Positions 1 through 9,540 of a stretch of DNA of 64,000 nt are shown in pieces; position 1 is the stretch's first letter; the number at the start of each line of letters is the position of its first letter. The stretch is from CAYTEO01 sp964436825 (GTDB lineage: Bacteria; Krumholzibacteriota; Krumholzibacteriia; LZORAL124-64-63): assembly GCA_964436825.1 (NCBI GenBank), contig CAYTEO010000009.1, positions 1-64,000 of the forward strand. The letters are read 5' to 3'. A model generated the notes under the pieces. The model worked only from the letters and a program-made list of their open reading frames with translations, made no database searches and had not been told where the DNA came from. Made by a program: the position numbers and the translations under genes.

Positions 1-25
1 AGGATAACCCGATACGACATGCTCC

Positions 26-1006
26 TTAGCCCTCCTCGTCCAGGGGGCTCCGGACACCCCGGCCGCCCCGGTTCAGCACGTGGGTGTAGATCATCGTCGT
101 GGAGACGTCCCGGTGACCCAGCAGCTCCTGGATGGTCCGGATGTCGTACCCGGCCTCCAGGAGGTGGGTGGCGAAGGAGTGCCGCAGCGTATGGCAGGTG
201 GCGGGCTTGACCAGGCCGGCCTCCCGGGCGGCCCGCTTGACGGCCCGCTGCACCACGGACTCGTGCAGGTGGTGGCGTCGGCGCCGGCCGGTGGCGGGAT
301 CGCGGTAGTGTCGCGTGGCCGGGAACACCCACTGCCAGCCCCACTCCCGGCCGGCGGCGGGATACTTGCGCGCCAGGCTGACCGGCAGGGGCGCCTCTCC
401 CCGCCCTGTTGCCAGGTCGGCCACGTGCTGCCGGCGCACCCGCCTCAGGTGCTCGGCCAGCGGCCTGCGGACGCTGCCGGGCAGGAGCGTCCGGCGGTCC
501 TTCGCTCCCTTGCCGTCGCGCACCACGATCTCCCGTCGCTGGAAATCCACGTCCTTGACCCGCAACCTCATAGCCTCCAGCAGCCGCAGGCCGGCGCCGT
601 AGAGCAGCGAGGCCACCAGCCAGGGCGTGCCGTGCAGGTGGGCCAGCAGCGCCCGGACCTCCGCGCGGTCCAGCACCACCGGCACCCGCTGCGGGCGCTT
701 GGCCCGCACCAGCTCGTCGAGCCAGGGCAGGTCCATCTCCAGCACCTCGCGGTAGAGGAACAGCAGGGCGCACAGGGCCTGGTTCTGGGTGGAAGCGCTC
801 ACCCGTCGCCGGACGGCCAGGTGGGAGAGAAAGGCCGTCACCTCCGCGGCGCCCAGCGTCGCCGGGTGGCGCTTGCCGTGGAACAGGACGAAGCGCCGGA
901 TCCAGCCCACGTACGCCTTCTCGGTGCGCCGGCTGTAGTGCTTGACGCGGATGGCCGCACGCACGCGGTCCAGCAAGCGGGGGCGGTTCCCGGGGCGGTC
1001 TGTCAT
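26..1006 (-). CDS. intI: Integron-type tyrosine recombinase (IntI family)
   Basis: A 326-residue site-specific recombinase of the integron integrase family, which recombines attI and attC sites. The start ATG at 1006 is chosen because it gives the usual short IntI N-terminus (PRLLDRVRAAIRVKHYSRRT); the open frame continues upstream to 1150 but reads through the divergent promoter. Catalytic residues are R141, H272, R275, H298 and Y307. The IntI-specific insertion between patches II and III is present at about residues 211-248 (ARKYP, EWGWQWVFPA, RRRRHH), which separates it from XerC/D. It is divergent from umuDC, with 127 bp between the two starts. No attC site or cassette is seen on the umuDC side; the other side is outside the window. 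The family call is firm; activity and partner sites are unknown. Confidence 0.9.
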   Translation of the reverse strand: MTDRPGNRPRLLDRVRAAIRVKHYSRRTEKAYVGWIRRFVLFHGKRHPATLGAAEVTAFLSHLAVRRRVSASTQNQALCALLFLYREVLEMDLPWLDELVRAKRPQRVPVVLDRAEVRALLAHLHGTPWLVASLLYGAGLRLLEAMRLRVKDVDFQRREIVVRDGKGAKDRRTLLPGSVRRPLAEHLRRVRRQHVADLATGRGEAPLPVSLARKYPAAGREWGWQWVFPATRHYRDPATGRRRRHHLHESVVQRAVKRAAREAGLVKPATCHTLRHSFATHLLEAGYDIRTIQELLGHRDVSTTMIYTHVLNRGGRGVRSPLDEEG

Positions 1007-1077
1007 CGCCTTCGGCTCCGTTCCGGGAGGAATGTCCGGGGCCGCTCCCTGCATCTTCCACGCCCCCCGCATTCCCC

Positions 1078-1106
1078 TTGACACCCCCGCCCCACTTGAA
1101 TATCGT
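1078..1106 (+). promoter_or_regulatory. Promoter of umuDC with SOS-box-like element
   Basis: TTGACA at 1078-1083 and TATCGT at 1101-1106 are separated by 17 bp, a near-consensus sigma-70 promoter. A 16-bp element at 1095-1110 (CTTG-N8-ACAG) overlaps the -10 box. Its right half matches the E. coli-type LexA half-site and its left half is degenerate. A strong ribosome site AAGGAGG lies at 1121-1127. LexA control is inferred from position and from the genes on both sides, since LexA boxes differ between phyla. Confidence 0.6.
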
Positions 1107-1133
1107 ACAGGAATCAAAACAAGGAGGCCGACC

Positions 1134-1772
1134 ATGTCCACCCACGACACCGGTTCCAGAAAGAAGTCCCGCCGCCACGGCGGCCGCCGGCCCGGCGCCG
1201 GCCGGCCCCGCGGCAGCGGCCGCTACGGCGAGCCCACCGTGCCGCTGCGCGTGCCGGAGAGCCTGGTGGTGTCCATCCGCGAGCTGCTGGACCGGCGCCT
1301 GGCGCGCCGGCAGGCGGCCGGGCGGACACGTCCCGCCGCCGTGCCCGACGGCTGGACGCTGCTGCGGCCGGCGGCGGACTGGGAGCCGCTGCCCCTGCCG
1401 CTGTTCGAGAGCCGGGTGGCGGCCGGGTTTCCCTCCCCCGCCGACGACCACCTCGAGCGGACCCTGGACCTGAACGAGCTGCTGGTGCGCCGCCCCGCCG
1501 CCACCTTCTTCGTCCGCGTGGAGGGCACGTCCATGATCGGCGCGGGGATCCACCCCGGGGACATCCTGGTGGTGGACCGGGCCGAGGAGGCGCAGGACGG
1601 GCAGATCGTGGTGGCGGCCGTTGACGGGGAGCTGACCGTCAAGAGGCTGCGGCGGGAGCGGGCGCGGGTCTACCTGCAGCCCGAGAACCCGGACTACCGC
1701 CCCATCGAGATCACCGGCGACACCGACCTGGTGATCTGGGGCGTGGTCACCTCGGTGATCCATCGACTCTGA
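1134..1772 (+). CDS. umuD: UmuD-like S24 self-cleaving protein with N-terminal extension
   Basis: This 212-residue S24/LexA-superfamily protein is the likely regulatory subunit of the Y-family polymerase encoded 54 bp downstream. The C-terminal half carries the autoprotease: cleavage site A97-G98 (RVAAGFP), nucleophile S133 (GTSM) and general base K170 (ELTVKRL). E. coli UmuD has 139 residues. Here about 90 residues precede the cleavage site, including a basic Gly/Arg/Pro segment (RRPGAGRPRGSGRYGEP, residues 18-34) and a short helix-forming stretch, which may bind DNA or RecA. No LexA-type winged helix is obvious. The ATG at 1134 follows AAGGAGG by 6 nt. Expression is probably SOS-controlled (inference from the promoter element). 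Confidence 0.85.
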   Translation: MSTHDTGSRKKSRRHGGRRPGAGRPRGSGRYGEPTVPLRVPESLVVSIRELLDRRLARRQAAGRTRPAAVPDGWTLLRPAADWEPLPLPLFESRVAAGFPSPADDHLERTLDLNELLVRRPAATFFVRVEGTSMIGAGIHPGDILVVDRAEEAQDGQIVVAAVDGELTVKRLRRERARVYLQPENPDYRPIEITGDTDLVIWGVVTSVIHRL

Positions 1773-1826
1773 CCGCCGCCGCGCCGGCGGCTCGTCGCCG
1801 GCGCCCGGCCGACCCGGAGGTGTTCC

Positions 1827-3107
1827 GTGTCCCGCGTCTTCGCCCTGGTGGACTGCAACAATTTCTACGCCTCGTGCGAGCGGGTCTTCGCGCCGGCGCT
1901 GCGCGACCGGCCGGTGGTCGTGCTGTCCAACAACGACGGCTGCGTCATCGCCCGCAGCGAGGAGGCCAAGGCCCTGGGCATCCCCATGGGGGCGCCGTTC
2001 TTCCGCTTCCGGCGGCTGGCCGAGCGCGGCGGGGTGGCCGTCTTCTCCTCCAACTACGCCCTCTACGGCGACATGTCGGCGCGGGTGATGCGCACCCTCT
2101 CGCTGTTCAGCCCGGCGGTGGAGATCTACTCCATCGACGAGGCGTTCCTGGATCTGCGCGGTCTGGAGGACCGGGGGCTGAAGAGGCTGGGCCGGCGGCT
2201 GGCCGACACGGTGCGGCGGCACACCGGCATCCCCGTGTCGGTGGGCATCGGCCCCACCAAGGTGCTGGCCAAGATCGCCAACCGGCTGGCCAAGCGGCAT
2301 CCCGAGACCGGCGGCGTGCTCGACACCTGGTCCCTGGGCGGGCACCTGGAGACCCACCTGCGACGGATCGAGGTCGGCGACGTCTGGGGGATCGGGCGGC
2401 GCTGGGCCGGCCGGCTGGCGGAGATGGGGATCCGCACCGCCGCCGACCTGCGCGACGCCGACCCGGCGCTGGTCCGTCGCCGGCTGAACGTGGTGGCCGA
2501 GCGGATCGTCCACGAGCTGCGCGGGCACTCCTGTCTGGACCTGGCGGAGATGCCGCCGCCGCGGCGGCAGGTCCTGACCAGCCGCTCCTTCGGCCATCGC
2601 GTCGAGCGGCTGGCCGACCTGCGCGAGGCGGTCGGCACCTTCACGGCCCGGGCGGCGGAGAAGCTGCGCCGGGACGGACTGGCCGCCGGGGCGGTGCTGG
2701 TCTTCGTGGAGACCGGCCCCGGCGGACGCCGCGAACGGACTCGCCACGACAGCGCCACCGTCGCCCTGCCCGTGGCCACCGCGGACACGGGGCGACTGCT
2801 GCCGGCGGCGACGACCGCCCTGCGCGCCCTCTTCCGGCCGGGCCTGCACTACCGGAAGGCGGGAGTCATGCTCCTGGACCTGGCGCCGGCGGACAGGGTC
2901 CAGCCCTCCCTGTTCCGCGACGAGGCGACCGACACGCCCCGGCGCCGGAGGCTGCTGGAGACGGTCGACGCCTTGAACCGGCGCGCCGGAAGCGGTACCG
3001 TCCGCTACGCCGCCGAGGGCACCCGCCGGGCCTGGCGGATGAAGCAGCAGCACCGCTCCCCCGCCTACACGACCCGCTGGGGGGAGCTGCCGGTGGTCCG
3101 GGCCTGA
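1827..3107 (+). CDS. umuC: Y-family translesion DNA polymerase UmuC
   Basis: Catalytic subunit of an error-prone translesion polymerase (Pol V type), 426 residues, close to the 422 of E. coli UmuC. Metal-binding acidic residues are D9 (VDCNNFYASCE) and D104-E105 (SIDEAFLDL). The UmuC finger sequence LSNNDGCVIARS (residues 33-44) and the helix-hairpin-helix region VWGIGRRWAGRL are present, and the tail ends in the family-typical TTRWGELP. GTG start at 1827, with CGGAGG at 1815-1820. It forms an operon with umuD upstream and the ApbE-like lipoprotein downstream. The pairing with an S24 protein makes UmuC a better call than DinB. Confidence 0.95.
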   Translation: MSRVFALVDCNNFYASCERVFAPALRDRPVVVLSNNDGCVIARSEEAKALGIPMGAPFFRFRRLAERGGVAVFSSNYALYGDMSARVMRTLSLFSPAVEIYSIDEAFLDLRGLEDRGLKRLGRRLADTVRRHTGIPVSVGIGPTKVLAKIANRLAKRHPETGGVLDTWSLGGHLETHLRRIEVGDVWGIGRRWAGRLAEMGIRTAADLRDADPALVRRRLNVVAERIVHELRGHSCLDLAEMPPPRRQVLTSRSFGHRVERLADLREAVGTFTARAAEKLRRDGLAAGAVLVFVETGPGGRRERTRHDSATVALPVATADTGRLLPAATTALRALFRPGLHYRKAGVMLLDLAPADRVQPSLFRDEATDTPRRRRLLETVDALNRRAGSGTVRYAAEGTRRAWRMKQQHRSPAYTTRWGELPVVRA

Positions 3108-3136
3108 GACCGATCCCCCCGCCGCGGAGGCTGTCC

Positions 3137-4135
3137 GTGGGACCTCTCTTCCGTCGCGCCGACCGTTGCCGCCGCCTGTCCGGGACGCCCCTGCCGGCGA
3201 CGGTCCTGCTCGGCATCCTGGCGGCCTGCCTGCTGGCCGGCGGTTGCGAGAAGAGCGAGGACCGCCACCGCTTCGGCTTCCGGTGGCTGGGGCGTGACGT
3301 GGCCGCGGAGGTCTACCTCTGGGACCGGACCCGCACGCCGACCCCGCGGCGCCTGGTAGCGAACGCCTGCGACAGCGTGGCGTCCGTCCTCGACCCGACC
3401 GCCCCCGGCAGCGAGATCGTCCGGCTGGCGGCCGCGCCGCCGGGAACGACCGCCGTCTCGCTGCTGCTGAGCGAGACCCTGCGCCTGCTGCTACAGCCGG
3501 CCGCGCCGGGCCTGCCGCCGTTGGCCGGGGCCCCCGGCTGGCGGCACAATCCCTTCCGCCGCACCGTCGTGACCCGCCCCGGCGCCCGGCCGCCCGATCC
3601 GCTGCCGCTGGCCGGCGGCCTGGCCGTCGACCTGGCCGTCCGCGGGCTGATCGACACCCTGGGGGTCAGCCGGGCCGTGGTGGCGATCGGCGGGGAGACG
3701 TTCCTGCTCGGCACCGCGCCGGGCGGGCTGCCGTGGCGCGCGGCGGTGACGGAACCGGCGACGGGCGACACCCTGGGCTTCCTGTCGCTGGTCAACCGGG
3801 CCGTCTCGCGGCGGACGCTGCCGGGCGGGGACGGACGTCCCGGCGGACGGATCCTCGTCGTCGGCCGCCGCGCCGCCCGGACGGCCCTGGCGGCGGTGGC
3901 CCTGGCACGACTGGGCGGCGACGGGGCGCGCGACTACCTGGGTGAAACCCACCTGGGAGCGGGCGTCCTGCTGGTGCTGCCCGAGACCGACGCGCCGTCC
4001 GGCTGGCACCTGTGGGTGACCGAGGAGCTGCGCCGCCGGCTGGTGATTCGCCGGCGCGGCGTCCCGGTGACGACCCTGCGCGGCTGGGGTCGCCGCCGGA
4101 TCGACCGGCCCGGCCCGGACCGCCCCCGCGGCTAA
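3137..4135 (+). CDS. Divergent ApbE-like lipoprotein
   Basis: A 332-residue predicted lipoprotein: an N-terminal hydrophobic signal (residues 21-34) ends in the lipobox LAGGC with lipid-acceptor C37. The body resembles ApbE, the FAD:protein FMN transferase that flavinylates exported proteins. The segment around residues 155-200 fits the ApbE core (LAGGLAVDLAVRGL, then VVAIGGETFLLG and the PWRAAVTEP strand), and AARTALAAVALARLGGD stands where ApbE usually has its DALSTA metal motif. That motif and the usual SEI segment are degenerate, so it may be inactive or specialised. GTG start 3137 with GCGGAGG 6 nt before. It begins 29 nt after umuC, an unexpected neighbour. Family assignment is moderate. 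Confidence 0.6.
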   Translation: MGPLFRRADRCRRLSGTPLPATVLLGILAACLLAGGCEKSEDRHRFGFRWLGRDVAAEVYLWDRTRTPTPRRLVANACDSVASVLDPTAPGSEIVRLAAAPPGTTAVSLLLSETLRLLLQPAAPGLPPLAGAPGWRHNPFRRTVVTRPGARPPDPLPLAGGLAVDLAVRGLIDTLGVSRAVVAIGGETFLLGTAPGGLPWRAAVTEPATGDTLGFLSLVNRAVSRRTLPGGDGRPGGRILVVGRRAARTALAAVALARLGGDGARDYLGETHLGAGVLLVLPETDAPSGWHLWVTEELRRRLVIRRRGVPVTTLRGWGRRRIDRPGPDRPRG

Positions 4136-4181
4136 AGCCCCTCCCACCTCGGTCGATACTGAAATAACAGGAAGATCCGGC

Positions 4182-4209
4182 TGGCATCCGGGCGTTGGCG
4201 CGGTTACCT
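4182..4209 (+). promoter_or_regulatory. Candidate korAB promoter
   Basis: TGGCAT (4182-4187), a 16-bp spacer and TTACCT (4204-4209) form a plausible but weak sigma-70 promoter in the 205-bp gap before korA. The leader to the ATG at 4341 is long, about 125 nt. GAGGAGG at 4321-4327 is the only Shine-Dalgarno-like sequence and lies 13 nt from the start, farther than usual. Confidence 0.35.
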
Positions 4210-4340
4210 TTCCGGCGACACAGAGGCGGCCGGAGGAAGCAGAGCGAATCGAACCGGACCGCCGTTTCAACGACACACCCCCATCTCCCTCACATCCGGA
4301 CAGGACGGATCGCGCAGGGCGAGGAGGCGACCCAAGCGCC

Positions 4341-6178
4341 ATGTCGATCGCAGTCAAGAAGCAGGACGATGTCGTCATCCGCTTCGCCGGTGATTCCGGT
4401 GACGGCATGCAGCTCACGGGCAGCCAGTTCACCGACACGACGGCGAAGGTCGGCAACGACTTGGCCACGTTCCCCGACTACCCGTCGGAGATCCGGGCGC
4501 CGGCCGGCACGCGGCCGGGCGTCTCCGGTTTCCAGATCCACTTCAGCTCGTCGGACATCTACACACCGGGCGACGCCCCCGACGTGCTGGTGGCCATGAA
4601 CCCGGCCGCGCTGATCGTCAACTACAAGGACATCAAGCCGGGCGGGATCATCATCGTCAACACGGGGAGCTTCACCGACAGCGATCTGCAGAAGGCGAAG
4701 CTGGACAGCAACCCCCTGGAGGACGGCACCCTCGACGGGTTCCGGGTCATCAAGATCAACATCAACAAGCGGGTCCTGCAGGCACTGGAGGACTCCCCCC
4801 TCTCCAAGAAGGACAAGCTCCGCTGCAAGAACTTCTACACCCTGGGGCTGATGTACTGGCTGTTCAGCAGGCCCATCGAGCCGACCGTGGAATGGATCGA
4901 GAAGAAGTTCGCCGGCAAGCCGGAGCTGATCGAGGCCAACCAGAAGGCGCTGAAGGCCGGCTACAACGCCGGTGACATCCACGAGATATTCCAGGGCCGC
5001 TACGAGGTGCCCGCCCGCCACGACGCCGAGCCAGGCACCTACCGGAACATCATGGGCAACAAGGCCCTGGCCCTGGGCCTGACCACCGGCGCCCACCTGG
5101 CGGGGCTGAAGCTCTACCTGGGCTCCTACCCCATCACCCCGGCCACGGACATCCTGCAGCACCTCTCCGAGCTGCGGAACTTCGGGGTGATCACCGTCCA
5201 GGCCGAGGACGAGATCGCGGGGATCTGCTCGGCCATCGGGGCCTCCTACGCCGGGATGCTCGGCGTGACGACGACCTCCGGACCCGGCCTGGCGCTGAAG
5301 ACCGAGGCGGTGGGTCTGGCCATCATGCTGGAGCTGCCCCTGGTCATCGTCGACGTCCAGCGGGCCGGCCCCTCCACCGGCATGCCGACCAAGGTCGAGC
5401 AGGCCGACCTGCTGCAGGTCGTCTTCGGCCGGCCCAGCGAGGCGCCGATGCCCGTGCTGGCCTGCGCCAGCGTCTCCGACGCCTTCGACACGGCTGTCGA
5501 GGCCTGCCGCATCGCCGTCAAGTACATGACGCCGGTGATCGTGCTGAGCGACAACTACATCGCCAACGGGGCCGAGCCGTGGAAGCTGCCCGACCTGGAC
5601 TCCCTGGAGCCGTTCCCCGTCGAGTTCGCCACCGACCCGGCCACCTTCAAGCCGTACCAGCGTGACGAGCGGCTGGTCCGGCCGTGGGCCATCCCCGGCA
5701 CGCCGGGCCTGGAGCACCGCGTCGGCGGCCTGGAGAAGGAAGACATCACCGGGAACGTCAGCTACGACCCGGACAACCACCAGAAGATGGTCCAGTACCG
5801 CCAGGACAAGGTCATGGGGATCCGCCGCGAGTACCCGGCGCCCGAGATCTACGGCGTCCAGGAGGGCGAGCTGCTGGTCGTCGGCTGGGGCTCGACCTAC
5901 GGGGCCATCCGCAGCGCCGTGGAGAAGATGCACCGGGCCGGTGCCTCGATCGCCCACCTGCACATCCGCCACATCTGGCCGCTGCCCCACGGGCTGCCCG
6001 AGATCTTCGCCCGCTACCGGAAGGTCATCGTGCCTGAGCTGAACATGGGCCAGTTCGCCCGCCTGCTCCAGAGCGAGTACCCGCAGACCACCTTCCTGAA
6101 GTACAACAAGGTCAAGGGCAAGCCGTTCACCGCCACCGAGCTGCAGGACAAGTTCAACGCCGTCCTGGAGGAGCAGTC

Positions 6179-6182
<4 letters not shown>
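4341..6182 (+). CDS. korA: 2-oxoacid:ferredoxin oxidoreductase, fused gamma-alpha subunit
   Basis: A 613-residue subunit of a CoA-dependent 2-oxoacid:ferredoxin oxidoreductase, most like 2-oxoglutarate:ferredoxin oxidoreductase KorA. The N-terminal gamma domain (residues 1-200) opens with the family pattern VIRFAGDSGDGMQLTG. The alpha pyrimidine-binding domain follows from about residue 235 (GNKALALGL, SYPITPATDILQHL, AEDEIAG, TTTSGPGLALKTEA). The C-terminal part carries the CoA/transketolase-C region (WGSTYGAI). It oxidises a 2-oxoacid with CoA and passes electrons to ferredoxin through the partner KorB. Overlap of its TGA with the korB ATG implies translational coupling. Substrate (2-oxoglutarate rather than a branched 2-oxoacid) is inferred from the KorAB two-subunit layout. 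Confidence 0.9.
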
Positions 6183-7174
<992 letters not shown>

Positions 7175-7205
7175 GCCGACGGGGCCGGTTCCGGCCGACA
7201 AGAGC

Positions 7206-7236
7206 AGCGCCCGCCGTCACCGAGACGGCGGGCGCT
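7206..7236. terminator. Bidirectional hairpin between korB and the ferritin-like gene
   Basis: A perfect 13-bp stem (7206-7218 with 7224-7236, sequence AGCGCCCGCCGTC) and a 5-nt loop sit between two convergent genes. The T-run after it is short (TTT on the plus strand), so termination may rest on stem strength. Confidence 0.75.
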
Positions 7237-7267
7237 TTGCCGTGGGCCGGAGCCGTAGGCGACGCGG

Positions 7268-7747
7268 TCAGTTCTGGTCCAGGACCTCGTCGTCGTACTG
7301 CTTCTCGAAGCCGTCCTTGTGGGCCCCCTCCTCGTCGGCCAGTCGCGTGAACAGAGCCCGGATCCCGGGGTCGTCGCTGGCCGCGGCCAGGGCACGGTAG
7401 AGCTGCTCGGCCTTCTTCTCCGACTGCATGGCGGCGATCAGCAGGTCCTGCTGGTCCATGTCGCTGCGGATGGTGAACTCCCGCAGGTAGTCGGAGATCT
7501 TCAGGTCCCGGACGCGCTCGGTGGCGATGCCGGTGGGGCGGCCGTCGCGCAGCTGCCGCAGGTTCTCCTGGTGGCGTCGCTCCTCGTCGGCCATCTCCAG
7601 GCACATCTTCCTCAGGCCGGGGTGGGTGGCCTGCTCCGCGAAGTCGCGGTAGAAACGCTCGGCCTTCTGCTCCTGGCCGATGGCGAACTCGATGACCTCC
7701 TCGACGGAACCGAAGGTCCGCTCGACGCTCTCTCCCTCGCGTACCAT
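7268..7747 (-). CDS. Rubrerythrin-like ferritin-fold diiron protein
   Basis: A 159-residue protein made of two related helical-pair repeats of the ferritin-like/rubrerythrin fold. Each repeat has carboxylate and ExxH-type ligand candidates: E26, E30, E56 and H59 in the first, E110, E114, E140 and H143 in the second. There is no rubredoxin domain, so it resembles erythrin-type proteins that handle peroxide, oxygen or iron. The ATG at 7747 is preceded by GGAAGGAG and lies 2 nt after the stop of the NuoI-GltD fusion. It is therefore the last gene of the Mrp/Nuo operon and may protect its Fe-S clusters from oxidants (inference). A peroxidase role is not proven by sequence. Confidence 0.8.
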   Translation of the reverse strand: MVREGESVERTFGSVEEVIEFAIGQEQKAERFYRDFAEQATHPGLRKMCLEMADEERRHQENLRQLRDGRPTGIATERVRDLKISDYLREFTIRSDMDQQDLLIAAMQSEKKAEQLYRALAAASDDPGIRALFTRLADEEGAHKDGFEKQYDDEVLDQN

Positions 7748-7749
7748 CG

Positions 7750-9534
7750 TCACTCCTTCCGGCCGGCCGGCTGCCCGACCAGGTGTCGCTGGATCCCGTC
7801 GACGGCGCGCAGACCGTCGGCGATGGCGCTGATGGCGTCGGCGACGTCGTTGACCAGGTCGCCGCCGGCGAAGATGCCCGGCACCCGGGTCATGCCCGTC
7901 TCGTCCACGTCGATGCCGCCCCACTTGTTGGTGATGGCCTCGGCGACGTCCTCGGGCAGCCAGGTCAGGTCAGGCTTCTGGCCGATGGCGACGATGACCC
8001 GGTCGACGACCAGGTGGTTCTCGACCCCCTCGACCAGCTGGGGCCGCGGGCGCCGTCCCGGTGCCTCGGCCACCATCTCGGCCGGCCCCCAGACGAAGTC
8101 CAGCCTGCCGTCGTCGGTGCGCTCCACCCGCAGCGGGATGCACTGGGTGACCAGGGCGACGCCCTCGGCCTCCGCGTCCTCGATCTCCTCGTCGTCGGCC
8201 GGCATGTCGATCTGGCGCCGGCGGTAGGCGATGGTCACCTCGGCCCCGAGGCGGCGCGAGATGCGGGCGGCATCGATGGCCACGTTGCCGCCGCCGACCA
8301 CGACCACCTTGCCGCCCACGTCGACGGTCTTGCCGACGTGGTGGTCACGCAGCAGGTCGATGGCGTACATGACGCCCGGCAGGTCCTCCCCCGGCGCGCG
8401 CAGGCTGGAGGGACGCGGCAGGCCGGTGCCGATGAAGACGGCGTCGTACTCCCGCCGCAGCCGAGCGAACTCCTCGCGGTCGACGGGATGGTTGGTGACG
8501 ATCTCCACCCCGGCATCGGTCATCAGCTTGATCTGCTTCTCCAGCGACGGCATGGGGAAGCGGTACTTGGGAATCCCGAAGAAGGTGGCCCCACCCACCT
8601 GGGGCAGCGCCTCGAAGACAGTCGGCTTGAACCCGCGCAGCGCCAGGTAGTAGGCCACCGTCAGGCCGGACGGGCCGCCGCCGACGATGGCGATCCTCCG
8701 CCCCTGCCCCACCTGCGGCACGTCCGGGCGGAGGATCTCCGCGTAGTCGTCGAACCGCTCGGTGGCGTAGCGCTTCAGCCAGCGGATGGCCAGCGGCTCG
8801 CCCTGCAGGCCGACCGAGCAGACCGACTCGCAGCGGCGCGTGCAGACCTTGCCGCACATCTCCGGCAGCGGGTTGTTGTCGTAGATCAGCCGCACGGCGT
8901 CGGCGTCGCGGCCGTCGCGGATGGCGGCGATGTAGTCGGGGATGTGCATGTGGGCCGGGCAGGCGGCGACGCAGAGGCCGCATTCGACGCAGCGGGACGC
9001 CTCCTGGCGCGCCTGTTCGGTGGTATAGCCCAGGACGACCTCGGCCCAGGTGTGGATCCGCTCCTCGGCCGGGAGCATCGGCATCGCCACCCGCTGGTGG
9101 TCGACGAGGTCGAAACCGTCGTCCTGCCGCCAGCCGTGCTCGCTGCCGTCCCAGGGCTTGGCGTCCACGCCCGGGATGTAGCGGAAGACGTCGGGATCGT
9201 GGTCGACCCAGACGTACTCGTTGGACATGCCCAGCGACCCGGAGGGGCAGACGTCGACGCAGAGGGCGCACCAGCAGCATCGCCCGTAGTCGATCTTGGG
9301 GCGCAGGCCGCTGTCACCCTTGGTCGGCGCGTCGACGGGGACCATGTCGATGGCCGCGTTCTGGCAGATGTCGGCGCAGGTGCCGCAGCCGACGCAGGCC
9401 TCGACGTCGTTGATGTGCCAGCCGCGGTAGCGCGGCGCCCCGGAACGGTGCGACTCGTCCCTGGGGACCGTGTACGGCTTGCTGAAGGCCTGGACCCAGG
9501 CGTTGAACGGCGCGAAGACGTGCTTGAGACTCAT
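7750..9534 (-). CDS. NuoI-like ferredoxin fused to GltD-type NAD(P)H flavoprotein
   Basis: A 594-residue fusion. Residues 40-100 hold a NuoI-like pair of [4Fe-4S] sites: C47-C50-C53-C57 and C86-C89-C92-C96. From about residue 180 a GltD/NfnL-type module begins: its own Fe-S segment (CVECGLCVAACP, then CGKVCTRRCESVC), the FAD site GGGPSGL, and the NAD(P)H site VVGGGNVAID, with AGGDLVND near the end as in glutamate synthase small subunits. No glutamate synthase large subunit is nearby. It replaces the separate NuoI of related complexes and would exchange electrons between NAD(P)H and the membrane complex. It follows nuoD by 6 nt in the operon. NADPH versus NADH cannot be read with certainty. 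Confidence 0.88.
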   Translation of the reverse strand: MSLKHVFAPFNAWVQAFSKPYTVPRDESHRSGAPRYRGWHINDVEACVGCGTCADICQNAAIDMVPVDAPTKGDSGLRPKIDYGRCCWCALCVDVCPSGSLGMSNEYVWVDHDPDVFRYIPGVDAKPWDGSEHGWRQDDGFDLVDHQRVAMPMLPAEERIHTWAEVVLGYTTEQARQEASRCVECGLCVAACPAHMHIPDYIAAIRDGRDADAVRLIYDNNPLPEMCGKVCTRRCESVCSVGLQGEPLAIRWLKRYATERFDDYAEILRPDVPQVGQGRRIAIVGGGPSGLTVAYYLALRGFKPTVFEALPQVGGATFFGIPKYRFPMPSLEKQIKLMTDAGVEIVTNHPVDREEFARLRREYDAVFIGTGLPRPSSLRAPGEDLPGVMYAIDLLRDHHVGKTVDVGGKVVVVGGGNVAIDAARISRRLGAEVTIAYRRRQIDMPADDEEIEDAEAEGVALVTQCIPLRVERTDDGRLDFVWGPAEMVAEAPGRRPRPQLVEGVENHLVVDRVIVAIGQKPDLTWLPEDVAEAITNKWGGIDVDETGMTRVPGIFAGGDLVNDVADAISAIADGLRAVDGIQRHLVGQPAGRKE

Positions 9535-9540
9535 CGTCGG

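Noticed and set aside
1..25. attC-like core (GATAAC/TTAG) beside the integrase stop
   Set aside because: Only 25 bases are visible and they do not match the RYYYAAC/GTTRRRY pair; no claim about cassettes is possible from this end.
4236..4270. GGTTCGATTC on the minus strand resembling a tRNA T-loop
   Set aside because: The flanking five bases do not pair as a T-stem and no D-arm, anticodon arm or acceptor stem can be drawn around it.
7750..9534. Glutamate synthase small subunit
   Set aside because: The GltD-type module is real, but it is fused to a NuoI-like ferredoxin inside a Nuo/Mrp operon and no GltB large subunit is present.
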